Source: Chamaecrista fasciculata (lineage: Eukaryota; Streptophyta; Magnoliopsida; Fabales; Fabaceae). Taken from it: a DNA stretch of 64,000 nt. Made by a program: the position numbers and the translations under genes. The stretch lies in assembly GCA_003254925.1 (NCBI GenBank), contig QANZ01042365.1:34843-98842 (forward strand). Direction: 5' to 3'. This document shows, piece after piece, positions 53,648 to 64,000 of this stretch (position 1 is its first letter; every line of letters starts with the position of its first letter). Below the pieces are notes generated by a model. The model saw only the letters and a program-made list of their open reading frames with translations, ran no database searches and had not been told where the DNA came from.

Positions 53648-53972
53648 TAAGGTTCTTTGAAGAAATGAAGATGAAACTTGAAAAATGAAAATGAATGAAA
53701 GGCTCGACAACTCAGTAGCTATTTTTTAGTTTTAATCCATTTTTTTTAAATAAAAACAAAATACAACTCAGTAGTAATTTATGATTTTTTTTATTTTAAA
53801 AGGGGGAATCGCCCGATTTTCTAGACGGTCCAGCGGTTGGACCCGAGTTTCCGATTTTTGGCCGATTATTTCCGGTTCAACCATCATTTTGGTTCTTTGG
53901 GTTGAACCAACTCGGTCCTCTCTTCGGATAACGGTCGGACCGGGTGATCCGGTCCGATTTTTATAACATTGC

Positions 53973-54485
53973 TAAAAAGTTTTATGAGCTACTCAATATA
54001 TATAGGATTAATGAATAAGTAGTCTTATAAAAAAAAAATGAATAAGTAGCCTACTTATTATTTAATACCAGATACAGGGAGTTGAGTTAACTGACTAGCT
54101 AAAAATATTGAAAACCTGAAGTAATAAATTTTTTCCAAATTTATTAAAAAAGAAATATAGGGCCTGTTTGATTTCTTTCTTTAAAAAAGCAACTTTTTAA
54201 AGTACATTTAAGAGATCAGAATATCTTTAAAATAATAAAAGTTTGAATAATAAAAGTTCAAATCAATCAAGCAGGATACAAGTTACAACTTACAAGAGCT
54301 CAAAGCAACGACATCTACTCACCGTCGTTTTGCATAAACGACAGAGTTGGCCAATCGTTTTGTACTGTCGCTTATAGTGAAACGAATGGGAAGGGATTAA
54401 TCAAACAAATTAAAAGAAGAGCAGTTTTTATCAAAAAAAAAAAAAGAAGAGCAGAGGCTGCATCTGAAATTGATTATTGATCTCA
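53973..54485. other. Upstream region of the RING finger gene
   Basis: 513 bp with no gene. Near 54161 a GGGCCTGTTTGATTTC sequence resembles a Harbinger-type terminal sequence, but no matching right end was found. The final part should contain the promoter of the CHY/RING gene. Confidence 0.5.
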
Positions 54486-57400
54486 ATGGAAAACTCTGCG
54501 ACACAACCAAGAGAACACTTTGGAAAGTTGCAGTATGGGTAATTTTGCCACCACTCTTCTGCGAACTATCTTTTTTCTCTTGTTTCAATTTCTTTTACGA
54601 TTTATCGTTTATCTATATTTGCTTTCGTGTTCTCGCCCCTATTTAGATGTGAGCATTACAAGAGACGATGCAAAATTCGAGCTCCCTGCTGCGATCAGAT
54701 CTTCTCCTGTCGCCACTGCCACAACGAGGCCACGGTCTCTTCTCTCTCTTTATCTCTATCTTACATATATGGGCACTTGAAGCTAGCTTATGTATTCATA
54801 CATCTCTCAAATTTTATAGTTTATTCTTTGTCTATGAAAAGAAATTTTACCCTAATTTGTACTTTATTTTTTCTCCCCCGTGTGATTTGAATTGAAATCT
54901 GTTGTGTTTATGATAAAGAGCGCGCTTAGCAACCCCAAAGATCATCATGAATTGGTCAGACGTGATGTTAAGCAAGTAAGAATCCTGCATTTGCCTATTT
55001 TTTTCTTCCTCGGGCTTCAATTATTTATTCGAGTTTTTTTGTATTCGTTATGGATGTTGATTCTGAAAATATGGTTATGAATTTTGTTATTTCAGGTTAT
55101 ATGTTCAGTCTGTGATACTGAGCAGGAGGTAAAGTAATGTATTTTTAGTCACTTTTTGCTTACAGACATAATTGATTCGAATTAGTTTGTAATTTTTGTT
55201 TTAACACTTGATAATTTAGGTTGCCAAGGTGTGTTCTAATTGTGGCGTCAACATGGGAGAATATTATTGCCACATTTGCAAGTTCTTTGATGATGATGTA
55301 AGATGTGTACTTCAAATGAGCTATCTATAGTCTAGGCAAAGTAAACTTTACTTTCTTGATATAGAGATCTTATTACTTTATTTTACTTTTTTAGCTTTTG
55401 AATTGTTTGAATTATTATTTCTATTCTTGCAGACTGATAAAGGGCAATTTCATTGTGATGAATGTGGTATTTGCAGGTTAGTATACAATCACATGATGAA
55501 ATGTCACTCAATTTAAATTCACTTATAACTGTTTGAATAACTTTCTTATGAAATATTTTATTATAACAAATCTTCTTATTTTCAGGGTTGGTGGTCGTGA
55601 TAACTTCTTTCACTGTCAGAAATGTGGTGTGCTCTCTTGCCAGCTTGTTATGTGCTTCCTGATTTACAACTTACAAGTATATTATTTTATTTTGTGTTGG
55701 TCTGTATGGATACAGGGTCTTGCTATGCAGTGAACTTGCAAAACAATCACCTATGTGTAGAGAACTCAATGAAGAGTCACTGCCCCGTCTGTTATGAGGT
55801 TTGTGCTTTGGTTATTTCAATTGCTTATTTTTCTCCTAACTGTTGTGATTAAATCCTTTCTAACAGTACTGTTGTGTTCTGATAGTATCTATTTGATTCA
55901 ATTAAAGGCACCACAATAATGGGGTGTGGACACACAATGCATATGGAATGCTTTCAAGAGATGGCAGCCCAAAATCAGTTAACTTTCTTTCCATGTCTCT
56001 TTTCAATATAAAAGTTTTCATATAAACATTGTGTACAATTGCTTAAAGTTCATTGATTAATCAATCAGGTACCGCTGTCCTATATGCTCGAAGACAATAT
56101 TCAATATGTCTGAGCATTGGAGATATATAGATCGGGAGGTATGCAAAACTTTTATTGGCCCTTCTCTTTAATCGAATTTTTGCTTGTTGGTTAGTATGTC
56201 AGTTTGACTGTGTCTTCACACATGTCTTCCAAGTGATACTATATTTCAACTTCCCTAAACAAGGGTAGTTCCCCTCCTGTTTGAGATCTTCTGAACAGAA
56301 GGCTATTTAAAGTCTCTGAGGACAAGGAACCCTCAAGTTGAAGACATGCAGTATGTGGGAAAATTTTTAAGTCAAAATTTTCTGGGTTTTCTGTAGTTGG
56401 TTGATTGCTATCGTGTACACTCAGCTTAATTCTTGTAGAGTTGGCATGATTGAACTAAAAAAAGTGGAGCAACTTCAAAAGAATGCTAAAGTTTAACCAT
56501 TAAGCTCCAACACTCTTATTATTAGCCATGTCTTGTATTTTCGCTTTGAATCTTCTATTTGTTAGAATGCTTTTCCAAACTAATGTTTTTCTCTTGAGAG
56601 CTAGAATTCCAATCCCGTTTATCGGATCACTAGGAAATGATTCTACTGTGTCTGAATTTTTAAATAAATCATAGATTTTCTTAGAAACATCTCAAATATC
56701 TCTTACCAGTATGTGACTTTCAAGTTATGACTCCTTAATTACTCTTTTTGTTTTTCCTATAGCCACCTTAGCCTGTTGCATCCTATATTTTTTCCTCTGG
56801 CTTATTCCTTGGTGAATTAAGACCTCAAAATCATTTCTTCAAGTAACCTCCCCAGCCACTTGTTCTAAAGCATCAATCTCTGTCAATATGCTGTACTTCG
56901 AAATTCAAATATCCCCAAAGACACTAGTTCAATTACCAATTTTTGAGTTCTCAGCTTGTTGAGAATTGAATATATTAAAGACAAACCCGTACAAATGTGT
57001 TACTCTGGATATTTATGTGAATTATGTTACTTGAGGTTTGCAAATTATTAAGCGGCCTCTTCATACAAGAATCATTTTGGCATTCTTCCTTGATCCCTTT
57101 TTTTTTCCTTTCCATGATTATCGAGGTGGATCATGGTTTTTTGCATCATGATTCTCTTAAGTCATAACTACTGCTATTTTATGTGCGACTGAACATCAAT
57201 TAATTGTTGGCTTTGATTTGTACTTTCGAATATTTCATGATTGTCCTTTGCCCGCTCTATGAAGCCGGGGGGTCTCTGTTGACATGGTTATTTTCTGTTG
57301 ACAGATTGAAGCTGTTCCCATGCCTGAGGAGTATAATATGGAGGTAGTTATTCAATCTGTTGTTTTCTCTTGGCCGGTCTTCCTAGGGCATGACTAGTTA

Positions 57401-57756
57401 ATGTTTTCCCTAGCATTTTTGTTACTTTTTGTAGTATCATGTGTGGATGGCTTTAGGACACTCCCTTATCATATAGAAAGAGTGCGCCAGTATATTCGAG
57501 ACTAGAATTCAAATGAAATGGTGAAATGACCAGCAAAATGATAAGATCGAAAGGAGCTTCACTATGGAAGTTTCTGATTTATAGCTTGTTCTTTTAATCA
57601 AGGTAATCATTTGGTCCCTTGGTTATCTTACAGGTCTCAATTCTTTGCAATGATTGCAACACCACCAGCGTAGTTTCCTTTCACATTTTGGGTCACAAGT
57701 GCAGACAGTGCGATTCTTACAACACCCGCAGGATTTCAACCCCAGAACATCAATGA
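54486..57756 (+). CDS. CHY/CTCHY/RING zinc-finger E3 ligase (RZFP34/MIEL1-like), 12 exons
   Basis: RING E3 ubiquitin ligase of the family containing plant RZFP34/CHYR1 and MIEL1 and animal RCHY1 (Pirh2). Exons: 54486-54538, 54647-54734, 54919-54975, 55096-55128, 55220-55297, 55433-55476, 55586-55626, 55716-55798, 55886-55977, 56069-56138, 57305-57343, 57634-57756; they join in frame to 266 residues. The CHY finger (about 18-90) has [16 protein letters not shown] and [10 protein letters not shown]. The CTCHY part includes [20 protein letters not shown] and [11 protein letters not shown]. The C3H2C3-like RING runs from CPVCYEYLFDS through [12 protein letters not shown] to YRCPICSK. A zinc ribbon near the C-terminus has CNDCNTTS and [12 protein letters not shown]. 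It ends ISTPEHQ, shorter than some relatives. Intron 10 is about 1.17 kb. It is intact, and its targets cannot be told from sequence. Confidence 0.92.
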
Positions 57757-58359
57757 AGGTTCATGGGTTAGCAACATCCGATTACAAATTCACTTGTCCC
57801 CCCCTTTTTCCCAATCCTTTCTTGTTTTTGCTTCAAATTTTCCAAATTTATCTGTGGACTCCTATTATTTTACAATTTCAAAGGAATTTATAGATTATAT
57901 TGATTGTGCGACGCTGCGAGTATCTAGTCTTGACTTGAGTTTATGGATGACGTAGTGGATGATGGTATTCTCACTAATGCTTTCTTTGAATACGAAATAT
58001 TGTTGGTAGTGTAGCTTATAGCCTTGTAGCCGTAGGCCGTTGTAAAGTCGCACTTGGACCCAAACTTTAGACGTGGTTGACAAATCGTTTACCAAAAAGT
58101 CAGTGATGATCAATTTGCAGAATCCGTGCATATGGTCCGCCTTTTGTGATTTTAGATGTGACCCGCAAAATTAGATTCATTGAATTTTCTGTCATTCAAC
58201 GTTGAAAAAATATTCGGTGGGTGGTTTTGGGTCTTCTATTAGGGATCCTGAGGGAGCATGGTATAGCAAGCCTACGCAGTACGCACAAACCATCAGCAAC
58301 AAAGGCTTTATGGGTCATATGAAGCACTGACATGTATATCCACGAGTTAAATTTTAAAA
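57757..58359. other. 3' flank of the RING finger gene
   Basis: About 600 bp holding the probable 3' untranslated region (T-rich, followed by TTTATAGATTATATTG) and unremarkable sequence. Nothing else was recognised. Confidence 0.5.
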
Positions 58360-58580
58360 TTATTTATATATAAATTTTGATAAAAATCTAAAAAATTATA
58401 ATATTTATTCATAAAATATATTTTGTTAATTTGTTTAAAATTTTCTTGTGTTAGAACTGCTAAAAATTGATTTAAAATTTTGATATTCATAAATATATGT
58501 TTGGTTTGTGCCATATTGTGTGATACGCGCATCGGATGCGGGTACATATCCTATATAATGGCAACACTAGCTTAAAATAA
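58360..58580 (-). repeat. Third, diverged copy of the GTGTC-rich dispersed repeat
   Basis: Reverse-complement match to the AT-rich core at 13250-13345 (TTGATAAAAATC...ATTATAATATTTATTCATAAAATATA), followed by GTGTGATACGCGCATCGGATGCGGG and ending AACACTAGC. More diverged than the copies at 13129 and 41943. Confidence 0.5.
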
Positions 58581-58710
58581 AGTATTTTTCTTTCATTACA
58601 ATGACGAAAGAAAACGTGAGAAAGTTTGAGTCTTCAAATTTCATTCGGTCAATGGATTCGTCAGATGGAAATAAAAGCAAGATCAGCAATTAAGGAAAAA
58701 AAAGAAAAGA

Positions 58711-59623
58711 TTAGCCCAATTCGTTTGCGCTTTGATTATAATCTGCTTTGATTATAACCGTAATAATCATGTTTGTTTGTGTTTATTTTCTGATCAAATT
58801 ATAATATTGATTTTTTTATAATCAAACACACCCAATTACACTTATACCTATATATATATACCTATAATTACCTATACTCTAATACATTCAATCACACAAC
58901 CCAAGGCTAAAATAGTAATTTACCTGAAATGGTCGACTAATTCTGTCAACGGTGGACCGAATATCGACCTGAGAATGATATCAGGCCCGACGTTCGGTCC
59001 ACCGATTCAAAAAATGGTCGACCGAATTTCAACCTGAGAATGCTATTAGGCCCGACGTTCAGTCCAGCGATGCAAAAAATGGTCGACCGAATACCTGAAA
59101 TGAGCCACATTGAAATTTTTTTTCGGGTCCGAAGTGATTTTTTTACATTCTCTCTCATCTTGTGCCAAACGGTGGACCATTTTTTTAATAGTCCACCAAA
59201 TGTCGGGGCCTAATTACTACACTTTAGTCCTTTTAGTCCACCATTTCGTAGGCAAAAATAAGATGGTCGACCAAACAAAATAATCACCTCCAAAGTTGCA
59301 TATGATTATAATCATATTTTCACGCTTTCTAAGGCAGTGACATAAGATTTTTTTTTAAGCAACAATCACATTCAAACACACTTTCATTATAATTAAATCA
59401 CATCTTACTTTTTTCTACTTTTTCCAACTTTTTCTTCCATTTCTACCCCTATACAATTTATCAATTTTCTTATCCTTTTATCTACCAACCACAATCATTA
59501 CATACCCATTTCAATAATTTCACACCAAATAATCAACATTCATCCAAACACCAATACACAAATAATCAACTTTGATTATAATCAAAGTCGATTTTATTAT
59601 AAGCGCAAACAAACTAACCCTAA
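58711..59623. mobile_element. Inverted-repeat DNA element (Harbinger-like ends)
   Basis: Left end TTAGCCCAATTCGTTTGCGC; right end, reverse-complemented, TTAGGGTTAGTTTGTTTGCG. Subterminal TTTGATTATAATC repeats face each other on both sides. About 0.9 kb, no transposase. The three bases at each end do not form a clean direct duplication, so the superfamily is tentative. A tandem repeat with GGTCGACCGAAT motifs lies inside. Confidence 0.6.
58926..59096 (+). repeat. Tandem repeat with GGTCGACC and GGCCCGACGTTC motifs
   Basis: AAATGGTCGAC recurs at about 58927, 59012 and 59077. The unit is about 65 bp with CAACCTGAGAATG and GGCCCGACGTTC(A/G)GTCCA; the first copy is longer by about 20 bp. Further GGTGGACC/GGTCCACC elements continue to about 59275. 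GC content is clearly above the flanks. Confidence 0.7.
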
Positions 59624-60329
59624 ACTAAGCATGCAATCTTATCTTCACAAGTTCACATGAAATCTTGGGCGTATCTTGGTATGGGTAAGAAGTCGCAATC
59701 ACGAAGTTGTCGTATTTTTCTTTAGCATCAGCCTTCAGAGTGTGAATGAATATATTGAATAGAGATGCTGCACGAGACTGAGATAATGCCATGCCACCAC
59801 ATGATGGACAGATAATAATCGTGAAGAGACACCTAAGGTCTCAAAATCTTGTCGATGATTCACTTTTGGACCTATGTGTTTCTCATGCAGATTGCTGAGT
59901 TTCCAGCAAGTTCGGCAGAAAAGCCACTTTGCCCCCACACCCATAAATATCATTTCCTTGCTAGTTATGATAATGAAATGCTCGTGGGCTCTACTTTTCT
60001 TACCTATTCATGTTTTTATCTACTCCTTATTAATAAGCCTTGGTTCTTGGCTACTTCCTATTGCTTACTTGCCTGCACCCTATATTTACTTGTTGACTTC
60101 TTTTCTTCTGTAATTTCAAACCTTTTAATTTTAAGATTAAACTTTCTCTGTTTTCTTCCTAGTTTCTGTTAAACGGTGTTCAGATCAGATGATATTGTGA
60201 GTATTTCAATTAATAATTTATAATTACCGTTTAATGAAAAATAAAACAATGTATTGAGATTATTCACGCTTGGGTTGGCCCTGTGAATCTGAAACATTCA
60301 CGATCAAATCAATTACAATAAAATAAAAT
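59624..60329. other. Intergenic segment without recognised features
   Basis: About 700 bp. An open frame of 107 codons (59849-60172, +) exists but has no recognisable domain and no splice or promoter support. Nothing else was seen. Confidence 0.45.
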
Positions 60330-62300
60330 AAAATAATTTCTGGTTAGAAATCTATTCTAGTCCCTAATGTTTATCCAAAGTTTCATTTTGATCCCTAATA
60401 TTTTTCTCATTCCGTTTTTATGTTTTCTAAAAGTTTCATCATTGATCCCTAAGTATTGAATATGGTCATATCTTTCTCGTTTCAAATTCAAATACAATTA
60501 AATCAAAGCTACAGGTTAAATTTGATGAGTTCTTTCTTTGCTTAGTTGGAGTCATCGACTAACAAAGTTAGAGTGAACATAAAATCGTGTCCAAAAATAG
60601 GTCACTTGTTTCATGAATTTAGTCATATCACTCTCGTTTCAAGTCCGAATACAACGAAATTAGAGCCACAAGTTACTTTCTTTGTCTAATAGAAACTATT
60701 GACAAATGAGGTTAAATAGTACTTCGAAAGTTACTATCAAACAAAAATGGAAAACATTGATCCGAGGCGAAGCATCAGAGTGGCAAAAAAAAAATCGTAA
60801 GGATAGGATTCTAGGGAATAATATATAAGTGATCTGACCATATTTCATCATATATTTTAGAGATATTTTAGGGCATTTTATATTCATTTGGGATTCAATT
60901 GCATGCCTTTATGTCCCTTTATGATAAAATGTGATGCCTTGAAGTTTGATGATTATTTGGACTATTTTGTGATTAATTGAGTGGTTTTCTCGGGTTTAAT
61001 CTTTATTACTTGATTGATCCTCTTTATCCTGAGAATTCACTTAGTTTCTCGATGTTCTTGATAGGTTTTAATGAAGTCCAAAGTGCTGAATTACTTCGAG
61101 GAAGGCTCAAGGATGTTTGGAGACGAGTCAGGGACCAAACTGAAAACGAACTAAAGTTGCTGGAAAAACCGCCGCCGGAACCGCCGCCATGCATAGCCGC
61201 GGCGGGTCTCTCTGGAAAACCCGCCGCCGGAACCGCCGCCATGCACAGCCGCGGCGGGTCTCTCTGGAAAACCCGCCGCCATGCACAGCCGCGGCGGGTT
61301 CGCGATAATTTGTAATTAAGTAGGCCCAAGCCCGATTTTGATGATTCTGACCTAAATTTCTTTGGAATGAGCCGAAATTTACATATATGAGAGGTTTTTA
61401 GGTCATTTAAATGGGGAGGAACCCTAGAGACACACTGGACACCATCTCCTTCATCCTCTCTCTTCTCCCACCTTCATCCATGGCTATTTTGGAGGCTAGG
61501 AGGCTTGTTGAAGCCGAATCTCTCTCCATGAGCAGCTAGATTCCACACCCATAAGAGGATTGGAGGAGGCCCGAGCTTGGTTCTACACTTAGGGAGTTTT
61601 ACTTTACTCTTTTCATCGTTTTATATTAGGGTTTGAGTTTTTCTTGGTTAGAGAACTTGTAATTTTGATATTGATTATGAATTTGAGATTGGATTTTGGA
61701 TTCTGATATGTATTGATTATTCTTGTCTTGATTATGATTCGTTCGGATACGTTGTAGTTGGTTTGACTAATAATTGGGATAAGTTTCTCTTTGATAACTT
61801 AGTCTGAGTTATAGAGTTGCCTGAATTCTTGATTTTATCTCGCCATTAGCTTCATTGAAGTGATTATCTTGGTTATGTTTATAATTGAGTTAATTGCTAT
61901 GTTTAACGGTAGTGGACAACTTTAGTAAATGGTTTGTGAAGTAATTACTCCGATCTTTATAAGCTAGGAAGGCCGAATTCAATTCCTCTGTTGGGTGTTT
62001 CCATCAATAAGTGTGTCTTATCTATCTTTATCGCTTTTATTTATCTTTTGCTTATTAATCAAAAACCCCAAAAATATTATTGCTTTATTTAATTATTGTT
62101 TTAGGTCTTAGACAAACAATCAAAGAACAAATTTTCTTCGTTGTTACCCGATTGGTGATAACTTGGTATCGTTTACAATTAAACCTTGCACAAAAGTTCC
62201 TCGAGAGATCGACTCGGATTGCACCACTATAGTGCATTAATTCTGGTATTTTTGGCCACCTAACGACGGGTGCGGTCAATAAGATTCCCTGGGTCCAGAA
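60330..62300 (+). mobile_element. LTR-like retroelement remnant or solo LTR (edges uncertain)
   Basis: From about 60.9 kb this region has the look of a long Gypsy-type LTR: GGCCCAAGCCCGA, then GGGAGGAACCCTAGAGACAC and a C/T-rich leader, a GATTATGAATTTGAGATTGG stretch, and a terminal part with GAGATCGACTCGGA, CACTATAGTGCATTAATTC and CACCTAACGACGGGTGCGGTC. The last lies where Athila/Tat-like elements have the LTR/primer-site boundary, but no TGGCGCC primer site follows. No gag or pol is present, hence solo LTR or remnant. A GC-rich tandem repeat lies inside. Confidence 0.42.
61160..61300 (+). repeat. GC-rich 52-bp tandem repeat, about 2.7 copies
   Basis: Units start at 61160, 61212 and 61264 with CTGGAAAA(A/C)CCGCCGCC and end GCCGCGGCGGGTCTCT. 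The third unit lacks about 12 bp. CCGCCGCC and GCGGCGGG within each unit are self-complementary, so each unit can form a strong hairpin. The open frames through it are low-complexity by-products. Confidence 0.88.
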
Positions 62301-62976
62301 ACTAGTTCTTTATTTTTGTTTTCCATTTTGGGGGAAGTGTGATTGTAAGCCTTGCTTCCTTTTATTTCTATTAGTATGAATGGAATATTATTATAATTTA
62401 ACTTTTTCACCAAGTAAGAACCAACTGACTAACTAACTTCCCGTAATAGATAGTTTAATTGTTTTGACTTACGTGGCCATGGGGTCCTATTGCATTGCGT
62501 ACCAAATGAAAAATAAATTAAGTTAGGCCTTTTCGCTCTTGAGTGATTAGTGATTACTGAATAGCGACACTATAAACAGCCAAAAGCATCTTTTATGATA
62601 ATATAATAAGCTTCCTATTTTTGAGGTCACTCAGTGCAGTAAGAGTAAGATAGAGTGAAAATGGAAGTTAATATTTAATTTTATCAGTTGAAAGATAAAT
62701 CGCTTTGTACACTTTGAGGACAACCAAATTGAAGCATCGTTTTCAAAGATAGTAGTACTTGATCAGCAAGAAATGTTAGCTTCTCTCTCTTTATCTCTAT
62801 CTCTCTCCTCTTGATCTTCCTTTCATTTTCATGCCAAAATTCTCCTTAGCGTTGTTTCATTATACTCATATTTCAATCTTGAAGCTTCCACTGCCTCCTT
62901 TTCCTCTCCTCAATTCCTCGCCCTAAAATCTGAAAAATCATTCAATCGTTTCAAGATTTTTCGAACATCGGAAAAT
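62301..62976 (+). promoter_or_regulatory. Promoter and 5' leader region of the CONSTANS-like gene
   Basis: Contains a TATA-like TATAAACA at 62571-62578 after GCGACAC, and a CT-rich tract (about 62780-62815) typical of plant leaders. It also contains an upstream ORF (62831-62926). The transcription start is not determined. Confidence 0.5.
62831..62926 (+). other. Upstream ORF in the CONSTANS-like leader (31 codons)
   Basis: ATG at 62831 ([13 protein letters not shown]...) to TAA at 62924-62926, ending 50 bp before the main ATG at 62977 if the transcript starts upstream. It may reduce main-ORF translation. No conserved-peptide evidence is available from this window. Confidence 0.35.
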
Positions 62977-63576
62977 ATGAGTGATTCACCTCAACATCCT
63001 AATCGTTCGGAGAAAGATCAAGCCTCGCAAGTCCACAGACCATGTGATTACTGCGGCGAATCCACATCTCTGCTTTATTGCCGAGCCGATTCTGCGAAAC
63101 TATGCTTCTCTTGTGATCGCGAGGTTCACTCGACGAACCAGCTTTTCTCGAAGCACACTCGATCTCTTCTTTGTGATGCCTGCGATGATTCCCCTGCCAC
63201 AATACTCTGCTCCACCGAATCCTCCGTTCTCTGCCAGAATTGTGACTGGGAGAGGCATAATCTCTCTCTCTCTCCCGTTCATGATCGGAGGCCACTTGAG
63301 GGTTTCACTGGCTGCCCTTCTGTCACTGAGCTCTTGACTATTCTAGGTTTTGAAGATTTGGGCAAAAAAGCCCTGCTCTTCACAGACACTTGTGGCCGCT
63401 GTGGCGCCGGCGGCGGCGGCGGCGGTGGTGATGGATTTTCGGGATCTGACCTAGGGGAGGCTCTTTCGGATTTATTTGTATGGGATGCACCGGCTGTTGT
63501 TAGTCTTGATGATTTGATTACTTCTACGAGTTCCTCTCATAATTATCAGGCCATGGAAGTTCCTCCTCTGCCCAAG
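62977..63576 (+). CDS. CONSTANS-like B-box zinc-finger protein, first exon only
   Basis: N-terminal 200 residues of a CONSTANS-like (BBX) transcriptional regulator; the gene continues past the window. Two B-boxes are seen: [29 protein letters not shown]...H (about 23-65) and [29 protein letters not shown] (about 66-107). They are followed by [18 protein letters not shown] and a poly-Gly tract. The two adjacent B-boxes without an early CCT domain resemble the COL9-COL15 type (inference). The coding exon ends CCCAAG|GTATTT after whole codons (phase 0). The expected C-terminal CCT domain is not in the window. ATG 62977 is the first in-frame Met. An upstream ORF precedes it. Family roles are flowering time, light and circadian signalling in the nucleus. 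Confidence 0.9.
63406..63430 (+). repeat. GGC trinucleotide run encoding poly-Gly
   Basis: In-frame GGC repeats within the CONSTANS-like exon give a stretch of about seven Gly. Such coding microsatellites often vary in length between alleles. Confidence 0.85.
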
Positions 63577-63689
63577 GTATTTGTTAACACTTGTTGTTCT
63601 TCCCTTGTTTGATTGCGGTCTTTTCTTGTTTGTTTGTTTCTTTCTTGCTTCCTACTATGACTGAGAATTCAATCTATGAACTCCGGGAT

Positions 63690-64000
63690 TTCCTCCTCGG
63701 TCTTGCTGAAAATCCTTGTTCTTCATTTTTGGAATTTCAAACAAAGCATGCTGGAAGAAGTGATAAATTATAATACAGCTTATAGATCAGGAACGGCATT
63801 GTTCGTTTATGTTTAGTAATTTACCTCGGTCTAGCTGAAAATTCTTGTTATTTGTTTCCGGAATTGTAGACTCATCATGCTGGGAAAACGGGAAATATGA
63901 TGAATTGTAATACTAGCTGCTGGTTTATTGTTCAGCGAGGACATTTTATTGCTTGTTTATGTTTAGCGATTTTCCTTTAATTGTTTTCGGAACGTATAGA
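63690..64000 (+). repeat. Diverged tandem repeat in the first CONSTANS-like intron
   Basis: Units of about 140-150 bp. CCTCGGTCTTGCTGAAAATC at 63695 is matched by CCTCGGTCTAGCTGAAAATT at 63834. GCATGCTGGAAGAAG is matched by TCATGCTGGGAAAAC, and GTTTATGTTTAG recurs at about 63806 and 63956. A third, partial unit continues to the window edge. Confidence 0.7.

Larger units (their letters stand above)
51228..53972. mobile_element. Inverted-repeat DNA transposon remnant with a nested insertion
   Basis: The left end near AGTGTTGTGATAACCGAATC and the right end, reverse-complemented, near CAATGTTATAAAAATCGGAC share a GGTTGAACCGG/TCGGACCGG-rich subterminal region (CGGTTGAACCATTGGTCGG left; CCGGTTCAACC and CGGTCGGACCGG right). 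The ends resemble non-autonomous hAT-type elements (inference). No transposase was found. Nested inside is the element at 51872-53647. The unit also holds a duplicated segment starting AAATGGAACCCACACACATT (about 51539 and 51683). Confidence 0.6.

Noticed and set aside
58926-59096. CRISPR-like array, because of spaced repeats
   Set aside because: Units are contiguous and diverged, with no distinct spacers, and the DNA is a plant nuclear genome.
59849-60172. 107-codon plus-strand frame
   Set aside because: Hydrophobic composition from T-rich DNA, no domain, no splice or promoter support.
61024-61329. Overlapping Pro/Gly/Ala-rich frames on both strands
   Set aside because: Produced by the GC-rich 52-bp tandem repeat, not a gene.

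Overview
This is nuclear DNA from a flowering plant, almost certainly a eudicot. Evidence for this is the many short GT-AG introns, the AT-rich intergenic DNA full of small inverted-repeat elements, plant-only families (CC-type glutaredoxins, an NPH3/BTB protein, a CONSTANS-like B-box factor, a prenylated MUB) and an L1-type plant LINE. The species cannot be told from the sequence. One 12-base run of N (24089-24100) shows that this is an assembled scaffold.

Layout. 192-5283 (+): a complete 19-exon divergent CUL1-like cullin. 5797-12634 (-): the 16-exon peroxisomal AAA ATPase PEX6, convergent with the cullin. 16430-20046 (+): a 4-exon BTB/NPH3-family gene. 20585-20657 (+): tRNA-Arg(ACG). 22.9-44.4 kb: four intronless CC-type (ROXY) glutaredoxin genes (two -, two +), spread out and interrupted by an OTU-domain deubiquitinase gene (28624-30457, -) and a 5.9-kb LINE (35582-41519, -). 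49039-50748 (+): a membrane-anchored ubiquitin-fold protein. 51.2-54.0 kb: nested DNA transposon remnants. 54486-57756 (+): a 12-exon CHY/CTCHY/RING E3 ligase. 58.3-62.3 kb: more repeats, including an LTR-like block with a GC-rich tandem repeat. 62977-63576 (+): first coding exon of a CONSTANS-like gene that runs off the window.

Four of the host genes belong to the ubiquitin system (cullin scaffold, OTU deubiquitinase, MUB, RING E3), and NPH3 proteins act as CUL3 adaptors. PEX6 recycles the PEX5 receptor by an export step that depends on ubiquitin. There is no sign of co-regulation, so I treat this as coincidence of gene order. The real local gene family is the glutaredoxin group.

The most notable items are: (1) a very young-looking LINE with both ORFs open, a 4-base ATGA overlap between ORF1 and ORF2, and an identical 21-bp target-site duplication, inserted into an older MITE; (2) the CC-type glutaredoxin group with different active sites (CCMS, CCVS, CCMS, CCLC) and a related small hairpin repeat next to two members; (3) a probable GC-AG intron in the cullin; (4) a Harbinger-type element nested in another inverted-repeat element. 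I found no convincing wholly new system. All exon structures were read by eye from splice consensus, reading frame and family similarity.
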